DNA of 41,416 nt, from NCBI GenBank assembly GCA_023411035.1, contig JAEYPE010000263.1:1-41416 (forward strand). Reading direction: 5' to 3'. The DNA is from Pseudomonadota bacterium (lineage in GTDB: Bacteria; Pseudomonadota; Alphaproteobacteria; Azospirillales; Azospirillaceae). Positions within the stretch are counted from its first letter, which is position 1; each line of letters starts with the position of its first letter. Under the pieces are notes generated by a model, which made no database searches, was not told where the DNA came from, and saw nothing but the letters and a program-made list of their open reading frames with translations. Positions 24,636 through 33,141 of this stretch are shown here, in pieces. The translations under genes were made by a program, and so were the position numbers.

Positions 24636-24660
24636 AATATTTTTCGCGCAGGAGCCGGCC

Positions 24661-25311
24661 ATGCCGGAGGAGAACTCCGCGGCCCCGCGCTGGCGCCGCC
24701 GGAAGGAGGCGCGCCACCAGGAAATCGTCGATGCGGGCCTGACCGTGTTCGGCGAACGCGGCTTCGCGGCGGCCCGGCTGGAGGACGTCGCGGCGCGGGC
24801 CGGGGTCAGCAAGGGCACGCTCTATCTTTACTTTCCGAACAAGGAGGAGCTGTTCAAGGCGGCGGTCCGCGAGGCCATCCTGCCCAACCTGGAAATGGCC
24901 GAACGCCTGCTGGCCGGGTCGCAGGGGCCGAGCTTCGCCGTGCTGGAAACGCTGCTGACCCTCTTCGCGGCGCGCGTGCTGAAGACCCGCGCCGGGGCCA
25001 TCCCGAAGCTGATCATCGCGGAGGCCGGCAATTTCCCCGATCTCGCCCGCTTCTATCATGAAGAGGTGATCCGCCGCGCCTTCGCCCTGCTGTCGGCGGT
25101 GCTGGAGCGCGGCGTGGCGCGCGGGGAGTTCCGCCCGGTGGACGTCGATTCGACCGTCCGTCTGATCGTCGCCCCGATGCTGATGAGCGCGCTGTGGCGA
25201 TCCTCCTTCGAAGCGCTGGAGGACCGCCCGCTGGACGTATCGGCGCTGCTGAAGGCCCATCTCGACGCGCTGCGCCGCGCGCTCGCTCCGGAGGGAGGCC
25301 CCCTGCCATGA
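24661..25311 (+). CDS. TetR-family repressor of the efflux operon
   Basis: The 216-residue protein has a typical TetR N-terminal DNA-binding domain: RRKEARHQEIVDAGLTVFGE, GFAAARLEDVAARAGVSKGTLYLYFPNKEELFKAAV (helix-turn-helix, about residues 35-65). The C-terminal ligand domain resembles the AcrR/CecR group. An AGGAG site precedes the ATG. It is first in an operon with HlyD-like and ABC genes; its stop is 10 bases before the next start. With the palindrome just upstream, it most likely represses itself and the efflux genes until an unknown toxic ligand binds. Confidence 0.93.
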   Translation: MPEENSAAPRWRRRKEARHQEIVDAGLTVFGERGFAAARLEDVAARAGVSKGTLYLYFPNKEELFKAAVREAILPNLEMAERLLAGSQGPSFAVLETLLTLFAARVLKTRAGAIPKLIIAEAGNFPDLARFYHEEVIRRAFALLSAVLERGVARGEFRPVDVDSTVRLIVAPMLMSALWRSSFEALEDRPLDVSALLKAHLDALRRALAPEGGPLP

Positions 25312-25321
25312 GTTCGAAGCC

Positions 25322-26269
25322 ATGAGCTGGCTGTCCGAAATCCTTGTGACGGTGTTGGCGTTCCTTGGACTGGGCGGCGGGAACGCCGTGCCGCTGGCCC
25401 ACGGCTATGCGGAGGGGGAGTATCTGCGCATCGCCGCCCCGGTGGCCGGAACGCTCGACACGCTGGAGGTGACGCGCGGCGGGCGGGTGGAAGCCGGTGC
25501 CCCCCTTTTCGCGCTGGACCGGACCAGCGCGCGGGCGGAGCGCGACCGGCTGGCCGCCGTGCTGGGGCAGGCTCGGGCGCAATTGGCCGACCTGCGGATC
25601 GGGAAGCGCCCCGACGAACTGGCCGTGGTCACCGCCCAACGGGCGCAGGCCGAGGCGGCGTTGCGCTATTCCGAAGCGGAACTGGCGCGGCAGCAGACGC
25701 TGGTGGCGCGCAAGGTCAGCTCCGACGACCGGCTGGACGCCGCCCGCGCCGCCCGCGACCAGGACCGCGCGCGGTTGGAGGAACTGACCGCGCTGCTTGC
25801 CGTTTCCAACCTGCCGGCCCGGCCCGACCTGATCCGCGCGGCGGAGGACGCGGTGGCCCAGGCCGAGGCCGCGCTTGCCCAGGCGGAGAAGCGTTTGGCC
25901 GAACTGGCTCCCCTGGCGCCTGAATCGGCGCTGGTCGAGGACACGCTGTTCAACCCCGGCGAATGGGTGCCGGCGGGTTCCCCCGTGGTGTCGCTGCTGC
26001 CGCCGGGGAAGGTGAAGCTGGTGGTCTTCGTGCCCGAACCGCTGATGGCCCGCGTCCGTCCGGGAAACCGTCTGCCGGTGCGTTGCGACGGCTGTCCGCC
26101 CGGCCTGTCGGCGCAGGTGACCTACGTGGCGCCACGGGCCGAATACACCCCACCGGTGATCTACAGCGTCGGCAGCCGGGAAAAGCTGGTCTTCCGGGTG
26201 GAAGCCCGCCTGGAGGACGGGGCCTCGCTCAACCCCGGCCTGCCGGTGGATGTGGAGCTTCGGCCATGA
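25322..26269 (+). CDS. HlyD-family periplasmic adaptor
   Basis: The 315-residue protein is a membrane-fusion adaptor of the YbhG/HlyD type. One N-terminal hydrophobic segment (LSEILVTVLAFLGLGGGNAV) anchors or exports it. Two lipoyl half-motifs (GTLDTLEVTRGGRVEAGAPL and the later EDTLFNPGEWVPAGSPVV) flank an alpha-helical coiled-coil hairpin of about 100 residues rich in Ala, Glu, Arg and Gln. The end forms the beta-barrel. It would link the inner-membrane ABC exporter to an outer-membrane channel. The stop overlaps the ATPase start (ATGA). Confidence 0.92.
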   Translation: MSWLSEILVTVLAFLGLGGGNAVPLAHGYAEGEYLRIAAPVAGTLDTLEVTRGGRVEAGAPLFALDRTSARAERDRLAAVLGQARAQLADLRIGKRPDELAVVTAQRAQAEAALRYSEAELARQQTLVARKVSSDDRLDAARAARDQDRARLEELTALLAVSNLPARPDLIRAAEDAVAQAEAALAQAEKRLAELAPLAPESALVEDTLFNPGEWVPAGSPVVSLLPPGKVKLVVFVPEPLMARVRPGNRLPVRCDGCPPGLSAQVTYVAPRAEYTPPVIYSVGSREKLVFRVEARLEDGASLNPGLPVDVELRP

Positions 26270-27201
26270 CTGCGGTCATCGACGTGCACGGGCTGGTGAA
26301 GCGCTTCGGCGCCAAGACGGTGGTGGACGGCTTTTCCATCCGGGTGCGGCGGGGGCAGATCTACGGATTCCTGGGGCCGAACGGGTCGGGCAAGACGACC
26401 ACCATCCGCATGCTCTGCGGGCTGCTGACCCCCGATGCGGGGGAGGGGACCTGCCTCGGGCTCGACATCCGCAGCCAGAGCGCCGCCATCAAGCGGCAGG
26501 TCGGCTACATGACCCAGAAATTCAGCTTCTGGGAGGATCTGAGCATCGCGGAAAATCTCGATTTCGTCGCCCGCATGTACGGGGTGCCGGACCGGCGGCG
26601 GAAGGTCGCCGAGGCGCTGGACCGGCTGGGGCTGGGCAACCGGCGGGGGCAGCTTGCCGGGGAACTGTCCGGCGGCTGGAAGCAGCGTCTGGCGCTGGCC
26701 GCCTGCATCCTGCACGAGCCGAAGCTGCTGCTGCTCGACGAGCCGACCGCGGGCGTGGACCCCAAGGCCCGGCGGGAATTCTGGGACGAAATCCACCGGC
26801 TCGCCGACGACGGGCTGACCGTGCTGGTCAGCACCCATTACATGGACGAGGCGGAACGCTGCCACGCCATCGCCTACCTCGCCTATGGCCGGCTGATGAC
26901 CCAGGGCAGCGTGGAGGAGGTGATCGCCCGCTCGGGTCTGGTCACCTACGAGGTGGGCTCGAAGGGAGCGGACGGGCCGGACCTCGGGCGCATCGAGGCG
27001 GCGCTGCGGGGGCGTGCGGGCGTGGAGATGGTCGTCGCCTTCGGCGCCCGGCTGCATGTCAGCGGCACCGACGACACGGAACTGGAAGCGGCGTTGCGTC
27101 CCTGGTCGGGCGACCCCGGCCTGATCCTGCGGCGGACGGAACCGACGCTGGAGGACGTGTTCATCCACCTGATGAACCGCAGCACGGACAACTTCGCATG
27201 A
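26266..27201 (+). CDS. ABC-2 exporter ATP-binding protein
   Basis: The 311-residue protein has Walker A GPNGSGKTT, Q-loop MTQKFSFWEDL, signature LSGGWKQRLALA, Walker B LLLLDEPTAGVDP and H-loop STHYMDEAERC, with the C-terminal RRTEPTLEDVFIHLM tail of drug/polyketide exporters (YbhF type, single ATPase domain here). It energises the permease downstream. The ATG overlaps the HlyD stop. The 3' end carries a perfect 15-base tandem duplication that includes its stop codon. Confidence 0.95.
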   Translation: MTAVIDVHGLVKRFGAKTVVDGFSIRVRRGQIYGFLGPNGSGKTTTIRMLCGLLTPDAGEGTCLGLDIRSQSAAIKRQVGYMTQKFSFWEDLSIAENLDFVARMYGVPDRRRKVAEALDRLGLGNRRGQLAGELSGGWKQRLALAACILHEPKLLLLDEPTAGVDPKARREFWDEIHRLADDGLTVLVSTHYMDEAERCHAIAYLAYGRLMTQGSVEEVIARSGLVTYEVGSKGADGPDLGRIEAALRGRAGVEMVVAFGARLHVSGTDDTELEAALRPWSGDPGLILRRTEPTLEDVFIHLMNRSTDNFA

Positions 27202-27246
27202 GGGCGGTTCGCATGAGGGCGGGCGCTGCGCATGGGACGGGAACAG
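27193..27246. repeat. Tandem short repeats at the 3' end of the ABC ATPase gene
   Basis: TTCGCATGAGGGCGG occurs twice without a gap (27193-27207, 27208-27222) and includes the ATPase stop codon. GGGACGGGAAC follows twice, one base apart, at about 27234-27257. These may be scars of the insertion that separated the ATPase from its permease. Confidence 0.8.
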
Positions 27247-27311
27247 GGACGGGAACGCCGCCGCGCCGGCACCGATGGCGGAGCGGCGGCATTTGCCCTT
27301 TGCCAGTCGCC

Positions 27312-27680
27312 TTACTCGATGTTGGCGGAGGTCACGCCGGTGTTCTTGTTCCAGCGCAGGGTCAGCTTGGAGATCTGGCAGAGGTTCAGATTTTCCCAGA
27401 CCGCCGACTCGCCGTCGTCGTAGATGACCTTCATGTCCCACTTGCAGGTCTTCTCGGCCTTGGCAAAGTTCAGTTCGAACTCTTCGCCGTCTTCGAGGAC
27501 ATCGCGGCCGAGAACGTCTTCGTCCCACTTCTCGTTGTCGGACTCGCTGACATAGATATGCTTCAGCGGATAGCCGGTCTTGTTCAGAACAGTGAAATCC
27601 TGTTGCCCGGCGAGGGCGACGCCATGAAACAGAAACAAGGCGGCCACCGCGGTAGCGCCCTTAGCAAGAATAGACGTCAC
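27312..27680 (-). CDS. Small secreted protein, antisense inside the efflux operon
   Basis: The GTG at 27680 follows GGAGA at good distance and gives 122 residues; a GTG at 27698 is also open. Residues 1-24 (MTSILAKGATAVAALFLFHGVALA) are a clear signal peptide. The mature part QQDFTVLNKTGYPLKHIYVSESD...WDEDVLGRDVLEDGEEFELNF...CKWDMKVIYDDGESAVWENLNLC is acidic and beta-rich, with two cysteines that could form a disulfide. Periplasmic proteins with a similar pattern occur as hypotheticals in other alphaproteobacteria; function unknown. It lies on the opposite strand between the ATPase and permease genes, in a stretch less GC-rich than its flanks, so a later insertion is likely. Confidence 0.85.
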   Translation of the reverse strand: MTSILAKGATAVAALFLFHGVALAGQQDFTVLNKTGYPLKHIYVSESDNEKWDEDVLGRDVLEDGEEFELNFAKAEKTCKWDMKVIYDDGESAVWENLNLCQISKLTLRWNKNTGVTSANIE

Positions 27681-27825
27681 GATATGTCTCCGGCACACGA
27701 GTTAACGCATTCGGACAGTGCTTCAGGCAATTTTCGCATGTCAATAGGTCATAGTAGTTTCGTGAAATAATAAGGCTTGAGGTTGTATTTCCATTTTTAA
27801 ATGCATCGGTTCGGTGGAGATTGTC

Positions 27826-28959
27826 ATGGCGAGGTTTTCCTTTGCGCGCTTCGTTGCGGTGATGGTGAAGGAATTCATCCAGATGCGGCGGGACCGGCTG
27901 ACCTTCGCCATGATGGTGGGTGTGCCGGTGCTGCAACTCGTGCTGTTCGGATTCGCCATCAATTCCGACCCGAAAAGCCTGCCGACCGCGGTTCTGGCCG
28001 CCGACTCCAGCCCCTTCGCGCGCACGCTGGTGTCGGCCATGGCGAATTCCGGCTATTTCGACGTGAACCGCTCCGCGCGGAGCCCGGCGGACCTCGACCG
28101 CCTCCTGGCGGAAGGGCGGGTGCAGTTCGCCGTCACCATCCCCGTGGGCTTCGCCCGCGACCTGCAACGGGGGGACCGGCCCGTGCTGCTGGTGGAGGCC
28201 GACGCGACCGACCCGGCGGCGACCAGCAACGCGCTGGCGGCCCTGTCCACCATCGCGCGGCAGGCGCTGGACCCCGACCTGACCGGCCCGCTGGCCCATC
28301 TGCGCGCCACCCCCGATCCGGTCGAGTTGCGTGTCCATCGCCGCTACAACCCGGAGGGGATCACTCAATACAATGTGGTGCCCGGCCTGATGGGCGTGGT
28401 CCTGACCATGACCATGGTGATGATGACCGCGCTGGCCGTCACCCGCGAGCGGGAGCGCGGGACGATGGAAAACCTGCTGGCGATGCCCGTCCGCCCGTTC
28501 GAGGTGATGCTGGGCAAGATCGTGCCCTTCATCCTGGTCGGCTACATCCAGGTCATCATCATCATCCTGGCGGCCCGGCTGCTGTTCGGCGTGCCCATCG
28601 TCGGCAGCCTGGCGCTGCTGTCCGCGGTGCTGGTGCTGTTCATCGCGGCCAATCTGGCGGTGGGCTTCACCTTCTCCACCGTGGCGAGGAACCAGCTTCA
28701 GGCGATGCAGATGTCCTTCTTCTTCTTTCTGCCGTCGATGCTGCTGTCCGGTTTCATGTTCCCCTTCCGCGGCATGCCCGGCTGGGCGCAGGCGGTGGGG
28801 GAGATCCTGCCGCTGACCCATTTCCTGCGCATCGTCCGCGGCATCCTTCTGAAAGGCAACGGTCCGGCGGAGATCGCGGGGGAGGTGCTGCCGCTGCTGA
28901 TCTTCCTGGCGGTGGTCACGGTCGCCGCGCTGAAGCGGTACCGGCAGACGCTGGACTGA
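27826..28959 (+). CDS. ABC-2 type permease
   Basis: The ATG at 27826 follows GGTGGAG and gives 377 residues; a GTG four codons upstream is less likely. The layout is that of YbhS/YhhJ-like permeases: one N-terminal membrane helix (FAMMVGVPVLQLVLFGFAI), a periplasmic domain of about 140 residues, then five C-terminal helices, with the family stretch ITRERERGTMENLL-like TRERERGTMENLLAMP and SGFMFPFRGMPGWAQ. It should pair with the ATPase at 26266 although an antisense gene now separates them by 624 bases. Only one permease is present, so it would act as a homodimer. Substrate unknown. Confidence 0.93.
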   Translation: MARFSFARFVAVMVKEFIQMRRDRLTFAMMVGVPVLQLVLFGFAINSDPKSLPTAVLAADSSPFARTLVSAMANSGYFDVNRSARSPADLDRLLAEGRVQFAVTIPVGFARDLQRGDRPVLLVEADATDPAATSNALAALSTIARQALDPDLTGPLAHLRATPDPVELRVHRRYNPEGITQYNVVPGLMGVVLTMTMVMMTALAVTRERERGTMENLLAMPVRPFEVMLGKIVPFILVGYIQVIIIILAARLLFGVPIVGSLALLSAVLVLFIAANLAVGFTFSTVARNQLQAMQMSFFFFLPSMLLSGFMFPFRGMPGWAQAVGEILPLTHFLRIVRGILLKGNGPAEIAGEVLPLLIFLAVVTVAALKRYRQTLD

Positions 28960-29100
28960 CGCGCAAGCCTCCAGCCATTTCGACAGGGCCATTTCAACAG
29001 GGGCAAGTCGAAGGCGGCGGTGATGTCAGCGTGAGCCTTACTTTTCGTTAATGATGATTTGTTCTAATCTTTCCCGATTGGCGGCCCGTGGGGGAAGACG

Positions 29101-30045
29101 ATGCGGCGCTTGGCGGTTGGCCTGACGATTGGGGTGCTTGCGGCGGCTCTGATGGCTGCCGGACTGGCCGGTCAGGCCGAAGCCGGGTCGCAACAGAAGA
29201 AGAAACCCGCACCGCCGGCTCCCAATTCCATCGCCTGGAGCCAGGTGAGCGGTCCGGCCCTGGGGCCGGCGCAGTCCTTCGGCGGCTATGCCGCGGGCTG
29301 CGTCACCGGAGCGCGGGCCCTGCCGGCGGAAGGCACCGGCTATCAGGTGATCCGCCTGTCGCGCCAGCGCTACTACGGCCATCCGGAGCTGATCGACTAT
29401 CTGAAGGGCTTCGGTCGGAAGGTCGCGGCGGCGGGGCTGGGGACCGCGCTGATCGGCGACATGGGACAGGCGCGCGGCGGCCCGATGAGCTTCGGCCACG
29501 CCAGCCACCAGATCGGGCTGGACGCCGACGTGTGGCTGCGGCTCGACCATCCGCCCATGGGACGCAACGCGCGGGAAAACCTGACCGAGATCAAATACGT
29601 CGATTACGGACGGGTGCGCGTGACCGAGGACTGGTCGGACCGGCAGGCCCAACTCATCCGCATCGCCGCCAGCGACCCGCGGGTGACCCGCATCTTCGTC
29701 AACCCGGCGATCAAGCTGGCGATGTGCCGCCATTCCTGGCCGGACCGCGCCTTCCTGCGCAAGCTGCGGCCCTGGCACGGCCATGACGGGCACATGCACA
29801 TCCGGCTCGGCTGTCCGGCGGGAAGCCCGCAGTGCGAGGAGCAGCGCGAGCTGCCCGAGGGAGACGGCTGCGGCGACGAGGTCGAATCCTGGCTCGGCTC
29901 CGTCTATCCGGTGGTGGAGAAGCACAACGGCAAACCGCAACCGCGCTACGTCAGCCTGCCGCCCGCCTGCAACGCGGTGCTGCGCGCCGCCGGGACGCGG
30001 GTGGCCGCCATGGACGATCCGCATATGGACAAAGCGGTGCGGTAA
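29101..30045 (+). CDS. mepA: Penicillin-insensitive murein endopeptidase
   Basis: MepA (peptidase M74, LAS superfamily) cuts D-Ala-meso-DAP cross-links in peptidoglycan in the periplasm. The 314-residue precursor has a signal peptide (MRRLAVGLTIGVLAAALMAA, probable cleavage after AEA at 28). Zinc motifs are intact: FGHASHQIGLDADVW (His and Asp ligands) and WHGHDGHMHIRL (His ligands). Six or more cysteines in the second half, such as LGCPAGSPQCEE and DGCGDEV, would form disulfides as in the family. It is a monocistronic-looking gene after a 141-base gap. Confidence 0.95.
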   Translation: MRRLAVGLTIGVLAAALMAAGLAGQAEAGSQQKKKPAPPAPNSIAWSQVSGPALGPAQSFGGYAAGCVTGARALPAEGTGYQVIRLSRQRYYGHPELIDYLKGFGRKVAAAGLGTALIGDMGQARGGPMSFGHASHQIGLDADVWLRLDHPPMGRNARENLTEIKYVDYGRVRVTEDWSDRQAQLIRIAASDPRVTRIFVNPAIKLAMCRHSWPDRAFLRKLRPWHGHDGHMHIRLGCPAGSPQCEEQRELPEGDGCGDEVESWLGSVYPVVEKHNGKPQPRYVSLPPACNAVLRAAGTRVAAMDDPHMDKAVR

Positions 30046-30194
30046 CGTGCCGCCGGATTTTGCCCTTGCGCGAATGGGACGCCTGGATAACTTGAAAGTC
30101 GGAATGATTTCGATCGCATCGCGGAACGGTCCTTTCCGCCGCGCGAAAGAACCGGTCGTCCGGCGGTCCAGGCAGCGGGGCAGGCGCGAAGGCG

Positions 30195-31157
30195 ATGAGC
30201 GATAAGAACGGCAACGATCAGGCGGGGGCTCCCCGCATCAAGCTCAAGACCCGCCTTTACGCCTGGTGGGAGGGGTACGACCTCTCCGGCCTGAAGGGCA
30301 GGGGCGAGGAGGGCGACGCCGCGCCGCAACCCGACGCCGCGGCCCAGCCTGCCGCCCGGAGCCGCGGGGGCGACCTCAACCGCTGGGGCAAGCCGCTGTG
30401 GACGGCCTCGCGGCTCGATGTGGCGGAAAAGCTGTGGGGCAAGGGCTTCAACACGCCGGGCGGTCAGGACCACATCCCCTATCTGGTGAAGCCGCTCGGC
30501 CTGAACCCGGCGATGAGCGTGCTGGACCTGTCCGCCGGTCTGGGCGGCACCAGCCGCACCATGGCGAGCAAGTACGGCTGCTGGGTCACCGGGCTGGAAG
30601 CGTCGGAGTTCCTGGCGAAGGAAGGAATGATCCGCTCCTTCAAGGAGGGGCTGGAGAAGAAGGCCCCGATCGAAACCTACGATCCGGAGAATTTCAGCCA
30701 TCCCAAGCGCGTGGACGCCATCGTCTACAAGGAGGGGATGTTCTCCGTCCGCGGCAAGGACCAGCTTTTCGATGGGATGGAACTGGCGCTGAAGCCGCGC
30801 GGCCATCTGCTGATGACCGATTATGTGATCGAACCGGCGCTGGCCGGGGCCAAGGCCGTCCAGGTCTGGTGCGACAAGGAGCCGATGCAGCCGCATCTGT
30901 GGTCGAAGGACCAGATGGCCGCCGCCTTCGCCCAGCGGAACCTGGACCTGCGCATCGCCGAGGACATCACCGACACCCACCGCGGCCTGATCCTGTCCGC
31001 CATCCAGGGTCTGGTCGAGCATCTGGAACGCCACCATCTGAACCACGAAACCAAGATCGCCGTGATGGACGAGGTTGAACTGTGGGTCCGCCGCATCGCC
31101 GCCATCGAGGCGGGCATGCGCGTCTGCCGTTTCTACGCGCTGAAACCGGCGGAATGA
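30195..31157 (+). CDS. SAM-dependent methyltransferase, class I
   Basis: The 320-residue protein has motif I as VLDLSAGLGGTSRTMASKYG (about residue 113) and the acidic residue of motif II in VTGLEAS, so it is a class I Rossmann methyltransferase of the UbiE/phosphoethanolamine type. A leader of about 70 residues has a low-complexity Ala/Pro/Gln stretch. The C-terminal third is helical (LILSAIQGLVEHLERHHLN). No membrane segment is seen. The substrate cannot be told from the sequence; phosphatidylcholine synthase is encoded 4.6 kb away, but a lipid substrate is only one possibility. The start follows CGAAGG. Confidence 0.88.
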   Translation: MSDKNGNDQAGAPRIKLKTRLYAWWEGYDLSGLKGRGEEGDAAPQPDAAAQPAARSRGGDLNRWGKPLWTASRLDVAEKLWGKGFNTPGGQDHIPYLVKPLGLNPAMSVLDLSAGLGGTSRTMASKYGCWVTGLEASEFLAKEGMIRSFKEGLEKKAPIETYDPENFSHPKRVDAIVYKEGMFSVRGKDQLFDGMELALKPRGHLLMTDYVIEPALAGAKAVQVWCDKEPMQPHLWSKDQMAAAFAQRNLDLRIAEDITDTHRGLILSAIQGLVEHLERHHLNHETKIAVMDEVELWVRRIAAIEAGMRVCRFYALKPAE

Positions 31158-31206
31158 CGGTGAGGAGGAACCCGTCCGACCACAACCGCAACCGCGACGG
31201 GGGCCG

Positions 31207-31235
31207 TTGACAGCGGGGGTGCGCCGCACTATGGT
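31207..31235 (+). promoter_or_regulatory. sigma-70 promoter of rpmJ
   Basis: TTGACA (31207-31212), a 17-base spacer, and TATGGT (31230-31235) form a strong housekeeping promoter 43 bases before the rpmJ start. Confidence 0.8.
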
Positions 31236-31278
31236 GCGCGCCTTCGATCGAGCCGCCGACCGACCAGGATGAAGAATT

Positions 31279-31404
31279 ATGAAGATCGTTAACTCTCTGA
31301 AGTCGATGAAGACGCGCCACAAGGCCTGCCGCGTGATCCGCCGCAAGGGCCGCGTCTACGTCATCAACAAGCAGAACCCGCGCTTCAAGGCCCGCCAGGG
31401 CTGA
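31279..31404 (+). CDS. rpmJ: Ribosomal protein bL36, zinc-free form
   Basis: The 41-residue protein reads MKIVNSLKSMKTRHKACRVI then RRKGRVYVINKQNPRFKARQG, the bL36 form (YkgO-like) with the C-terminal NKxNPRFKARQG. Only one cysteine is present, so it lacks the four-ligand C-C-C-H zinc site of the other bL36 type. It is the normal single form in many alphaproteobacteria. It has its own promoter and a strong terminator. Confidence 0.97.
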   Translation: MKIVNSLKSMKTRHKACRVIRRKGRVYVINKQNPRFKARQG

Positions 31405-31449
31405 GACCGGCGGCCGGGTCCGCCCGGCCGACGAGCTTTGGGTTTCTCG

Positions 31450-31485
31450 CAAGAGCCGCGCCTTTCGGGCGCGGCTCTTGCGTTT
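31450..31485 (+). terminator. Rho-independent terminator after rpmJ
   Basis: CAAGAGCCGCGCC (31450-31462), loop TTTC, then GGGCGCGGCTCTTG (31467-31480) and CGTTTT. A 13-bp stem, 45 bases after the rpmJ stop. Confidence 0.92.
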
Positions 31486-31584
31486 TGGGGCTCTGCCGGA
31501 GCTTTGGCCGATCCCGCCCGGCCCGAATCCTCACGGGTCCGAATCGGCACCGGCTTGTGTCCTTCCCGCCCGCAATGATACCAC

Positions 31585-31609
31585 TGGTTACGGAATGCAT
31601 CCGGAACCA
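31585..31609 (+). promoter_or_regulatory. Candidate operator of the glc operon
   Basis: TGGTTACGGA-ATGCA-TCCGGAACCA has ten-base arms with one mismatch, 34 bases before the glcD start. TGGT...ACCA ends recall operators of GntR-family regulators such as GlcC. No regulator gene is adjacent. Confidence 0.55.
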
Positions 31610-31643
31610 ACCGGTGCGAATCACGGGGGGAGGAAGGCCGGCC

Positions 31644-33131
31644 ATGCGAATGCCCGCGCCCGACGAGGGAGTCATCGCGCGCCGCCGCGAGATCATCGCA
31701 GCGCTGCGAGCCATCGTGCCCGGCGAGGGCGTGATCGCCGAGGAGAGCGAACTCCGCGCCTATGAATGCGACGGGCTGACCGCCTACCGCCAGCTTCCCA
31801 TGGTCGTCGTGCTTCCCGGCACGACGGAGCAGGTGAGCCGGGTGCTCAGGACCTGCAAGGAGATGGGGGTGAAGGTCGTGCCGCGCGGGGCCGGCACCTC
31901 CCTGTCCGGCGGGGCGCTGCCTCTGGCCGACGGCGTGCTGCTGGGTATGGGCAAGTTCAACCGCATCCTGGACATCGACTTCGCCAACCGCTGCGTGGTG
32001 ACCCAGCCGGGGGTGACCAACCTGGGCATTTCCAACGCGGTGGCGCATGAGGGCTTCTATTACGCGCCCGACCCCTCCAGCCAGATCGCCTGCACCATCG
32101 GCGGCAACATCGCGGAGAATTCCGGCGGGGTGCATTGCCTGAAATACGGGCTGACCACCAACAACGTGCTCGGTGTGGAAATGGTGCTGATGGACGGCAC
32201 CGTGCTGCGGCTGGGCGGCAAACATCTGGACGCGGGCGGCTACGACCTGATGGGCGTCGTCACCGGCTCCGAAGGGCTTCTGGGGGTGGTGACGGAGGTC
32301 ACCGTCCGCATTCTCAAGAAGCCGGCCACCGCGCGGGCCGTGCTGATCGGCTTCCCGACCAGCGAGCAGGGCGGCGACTGCGTGGCCGCCATCATCGCCG
32401 CGGGCATCATCCCCGGCGGCATGGAGATGATGGACAGGCCGGCCATCCATGCGGCGGAGGATTTCGTCCACGCCGGCTACCCGCTGGACGTGGAAGCCCT
32501 GCTGATCGTGGAGTTGGACGGCCCGGCGGCGGAGGTCGACCACCTGATCGACCGGGTGGCGGAGATCGCGCGGTCCAAGGGCTGCTGCTATTCCCGAGTC
32601 TCGACCTCGGAGGAGGAGCGGCTGACCTTCTGGGCCGGGCGCAAGGCGGCCTTCCCGGCGGTCGGGCGGATCAGCCCCGATTACTACTGCATGGACGGCA
32701 CCATCCCGCGCAAGGCGCTGCCCCTGGTGCTCCAGCGCATGCAGGAGATGTCCGACCGCTACGCCCTGCGGGTCGCCAACGTCTTCCACGCGGGCGACGG
32801 CAACCTGCATCCGCTGATCCTCTACGACGCCAACAAGCCGGGCGAACTGGAGCGGGCGGAAGCCTTCGGCAACGACATCCTGCGCCTGTGCGTGGAGGTC
32901 GGCGGCGTTCTGACCGGCGAGCATGGCGTGGGGGTGGAAAAGCGCGACCTGATGACCGACCAGTTCGACGAGGTCGATCTGGACCAGCAGCAGCGCATCA
33001 AATGCGCCTTCGACCCCGACGGGCTGCTGAATCCCGGCAAGGTCTTCCCGAAGCTGCACCGCTGCGCCGAACTGGGCCGCGTGCATGTTCACAAGGGGGA
33101 ACTGCGCTTCCCCGACATCCCCCGCTTCTGA
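31644..33131 (+). CDS. glcD: Glycolate oxidase FAD subunit GlcD
   Basis: GlcD is the FAD-linked catalytic subunit of the membrane-associated glycolate dehydrogenase (GlcDEF), which turns glycolate into glyoxylate. The ATG at 31644 follows GGGGGGAGGA and gives 495 residues. FAD motifs VVPRGAGTSLSGGALP and IGGNIAENSGGVHCLKYG are present, and the C-terminal domain has VFHAGDGNLHPLI and TGEHGVGVEKRDLM, the family's substrate and flavin contacts. It starts a glcDEF operon with gaps of 10 and 6 bases. Confidence 0.96.
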   Translation: MRMPAPDEGVIARRREIIAALRAIVPGEGVIAEESELRAYECDGLTAYRQLPMVVVLPGTTEQVSRVLRTCKEMGVKVVPRGAGTSLSGGALPLADGVLLGMGKFNRILDIDFANRCVVTQPGVTNLGISNAVAHEGFYYAPDPSSQIACTIGGNIAENSGGVHCLKYGLTTNNVLGVEMVLMDGTVLRLGGKHLDAGGYDLMGVVTGSEGLLGVVTEVTVRILKKPATARAVLIGFPTSEQGGDCVAAIIAAGIIPGGMEMMDRPAIHAAEDFVHAGYPLDVEALLIVELDGPAAEVDHLIDRVAEIARSKGCCYSRVSTSEEERLTFWAGRKAAFPAVGRISPDYYCMDGTIPRKALPLVLQRMQEMSDRYALRVANVFHAGDGNLHPLILYDANKPGELERAEAFGNDILRLCVEVGGVLTGEHGVGVEKRDLMTDQFDEVDLDQQQRIKCAFDPDGLLNPGKVFPKLHRCAELGRVHVHKGELRFPDIPRF

Positions 33132-33141
33132 GGGCGCCCGC

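Larger units (their letters stand above)
24291..24660. other. Control region between nifA and the TetR gene
   Basis: This 370-base spacer serves nifA (leftward) and the TetR gene (rightward). I found no sigma-54 element with correct GG-N10-GC spacing and no TGT-N10-ACA. It contains the imperfect 21-base palindrome at 24480-24500, the TetR operator at 24622-24635, and no convincing gene; the open frames across it have no family resemblance. Confidence 0.6.

Noticed and set aside
29946..31346. 466-residue antisense frame across the methyltransferase and rpmJ
   Set aside because: It runs through the rpmJ promoter and coding region; composition is that of a shadow frame.
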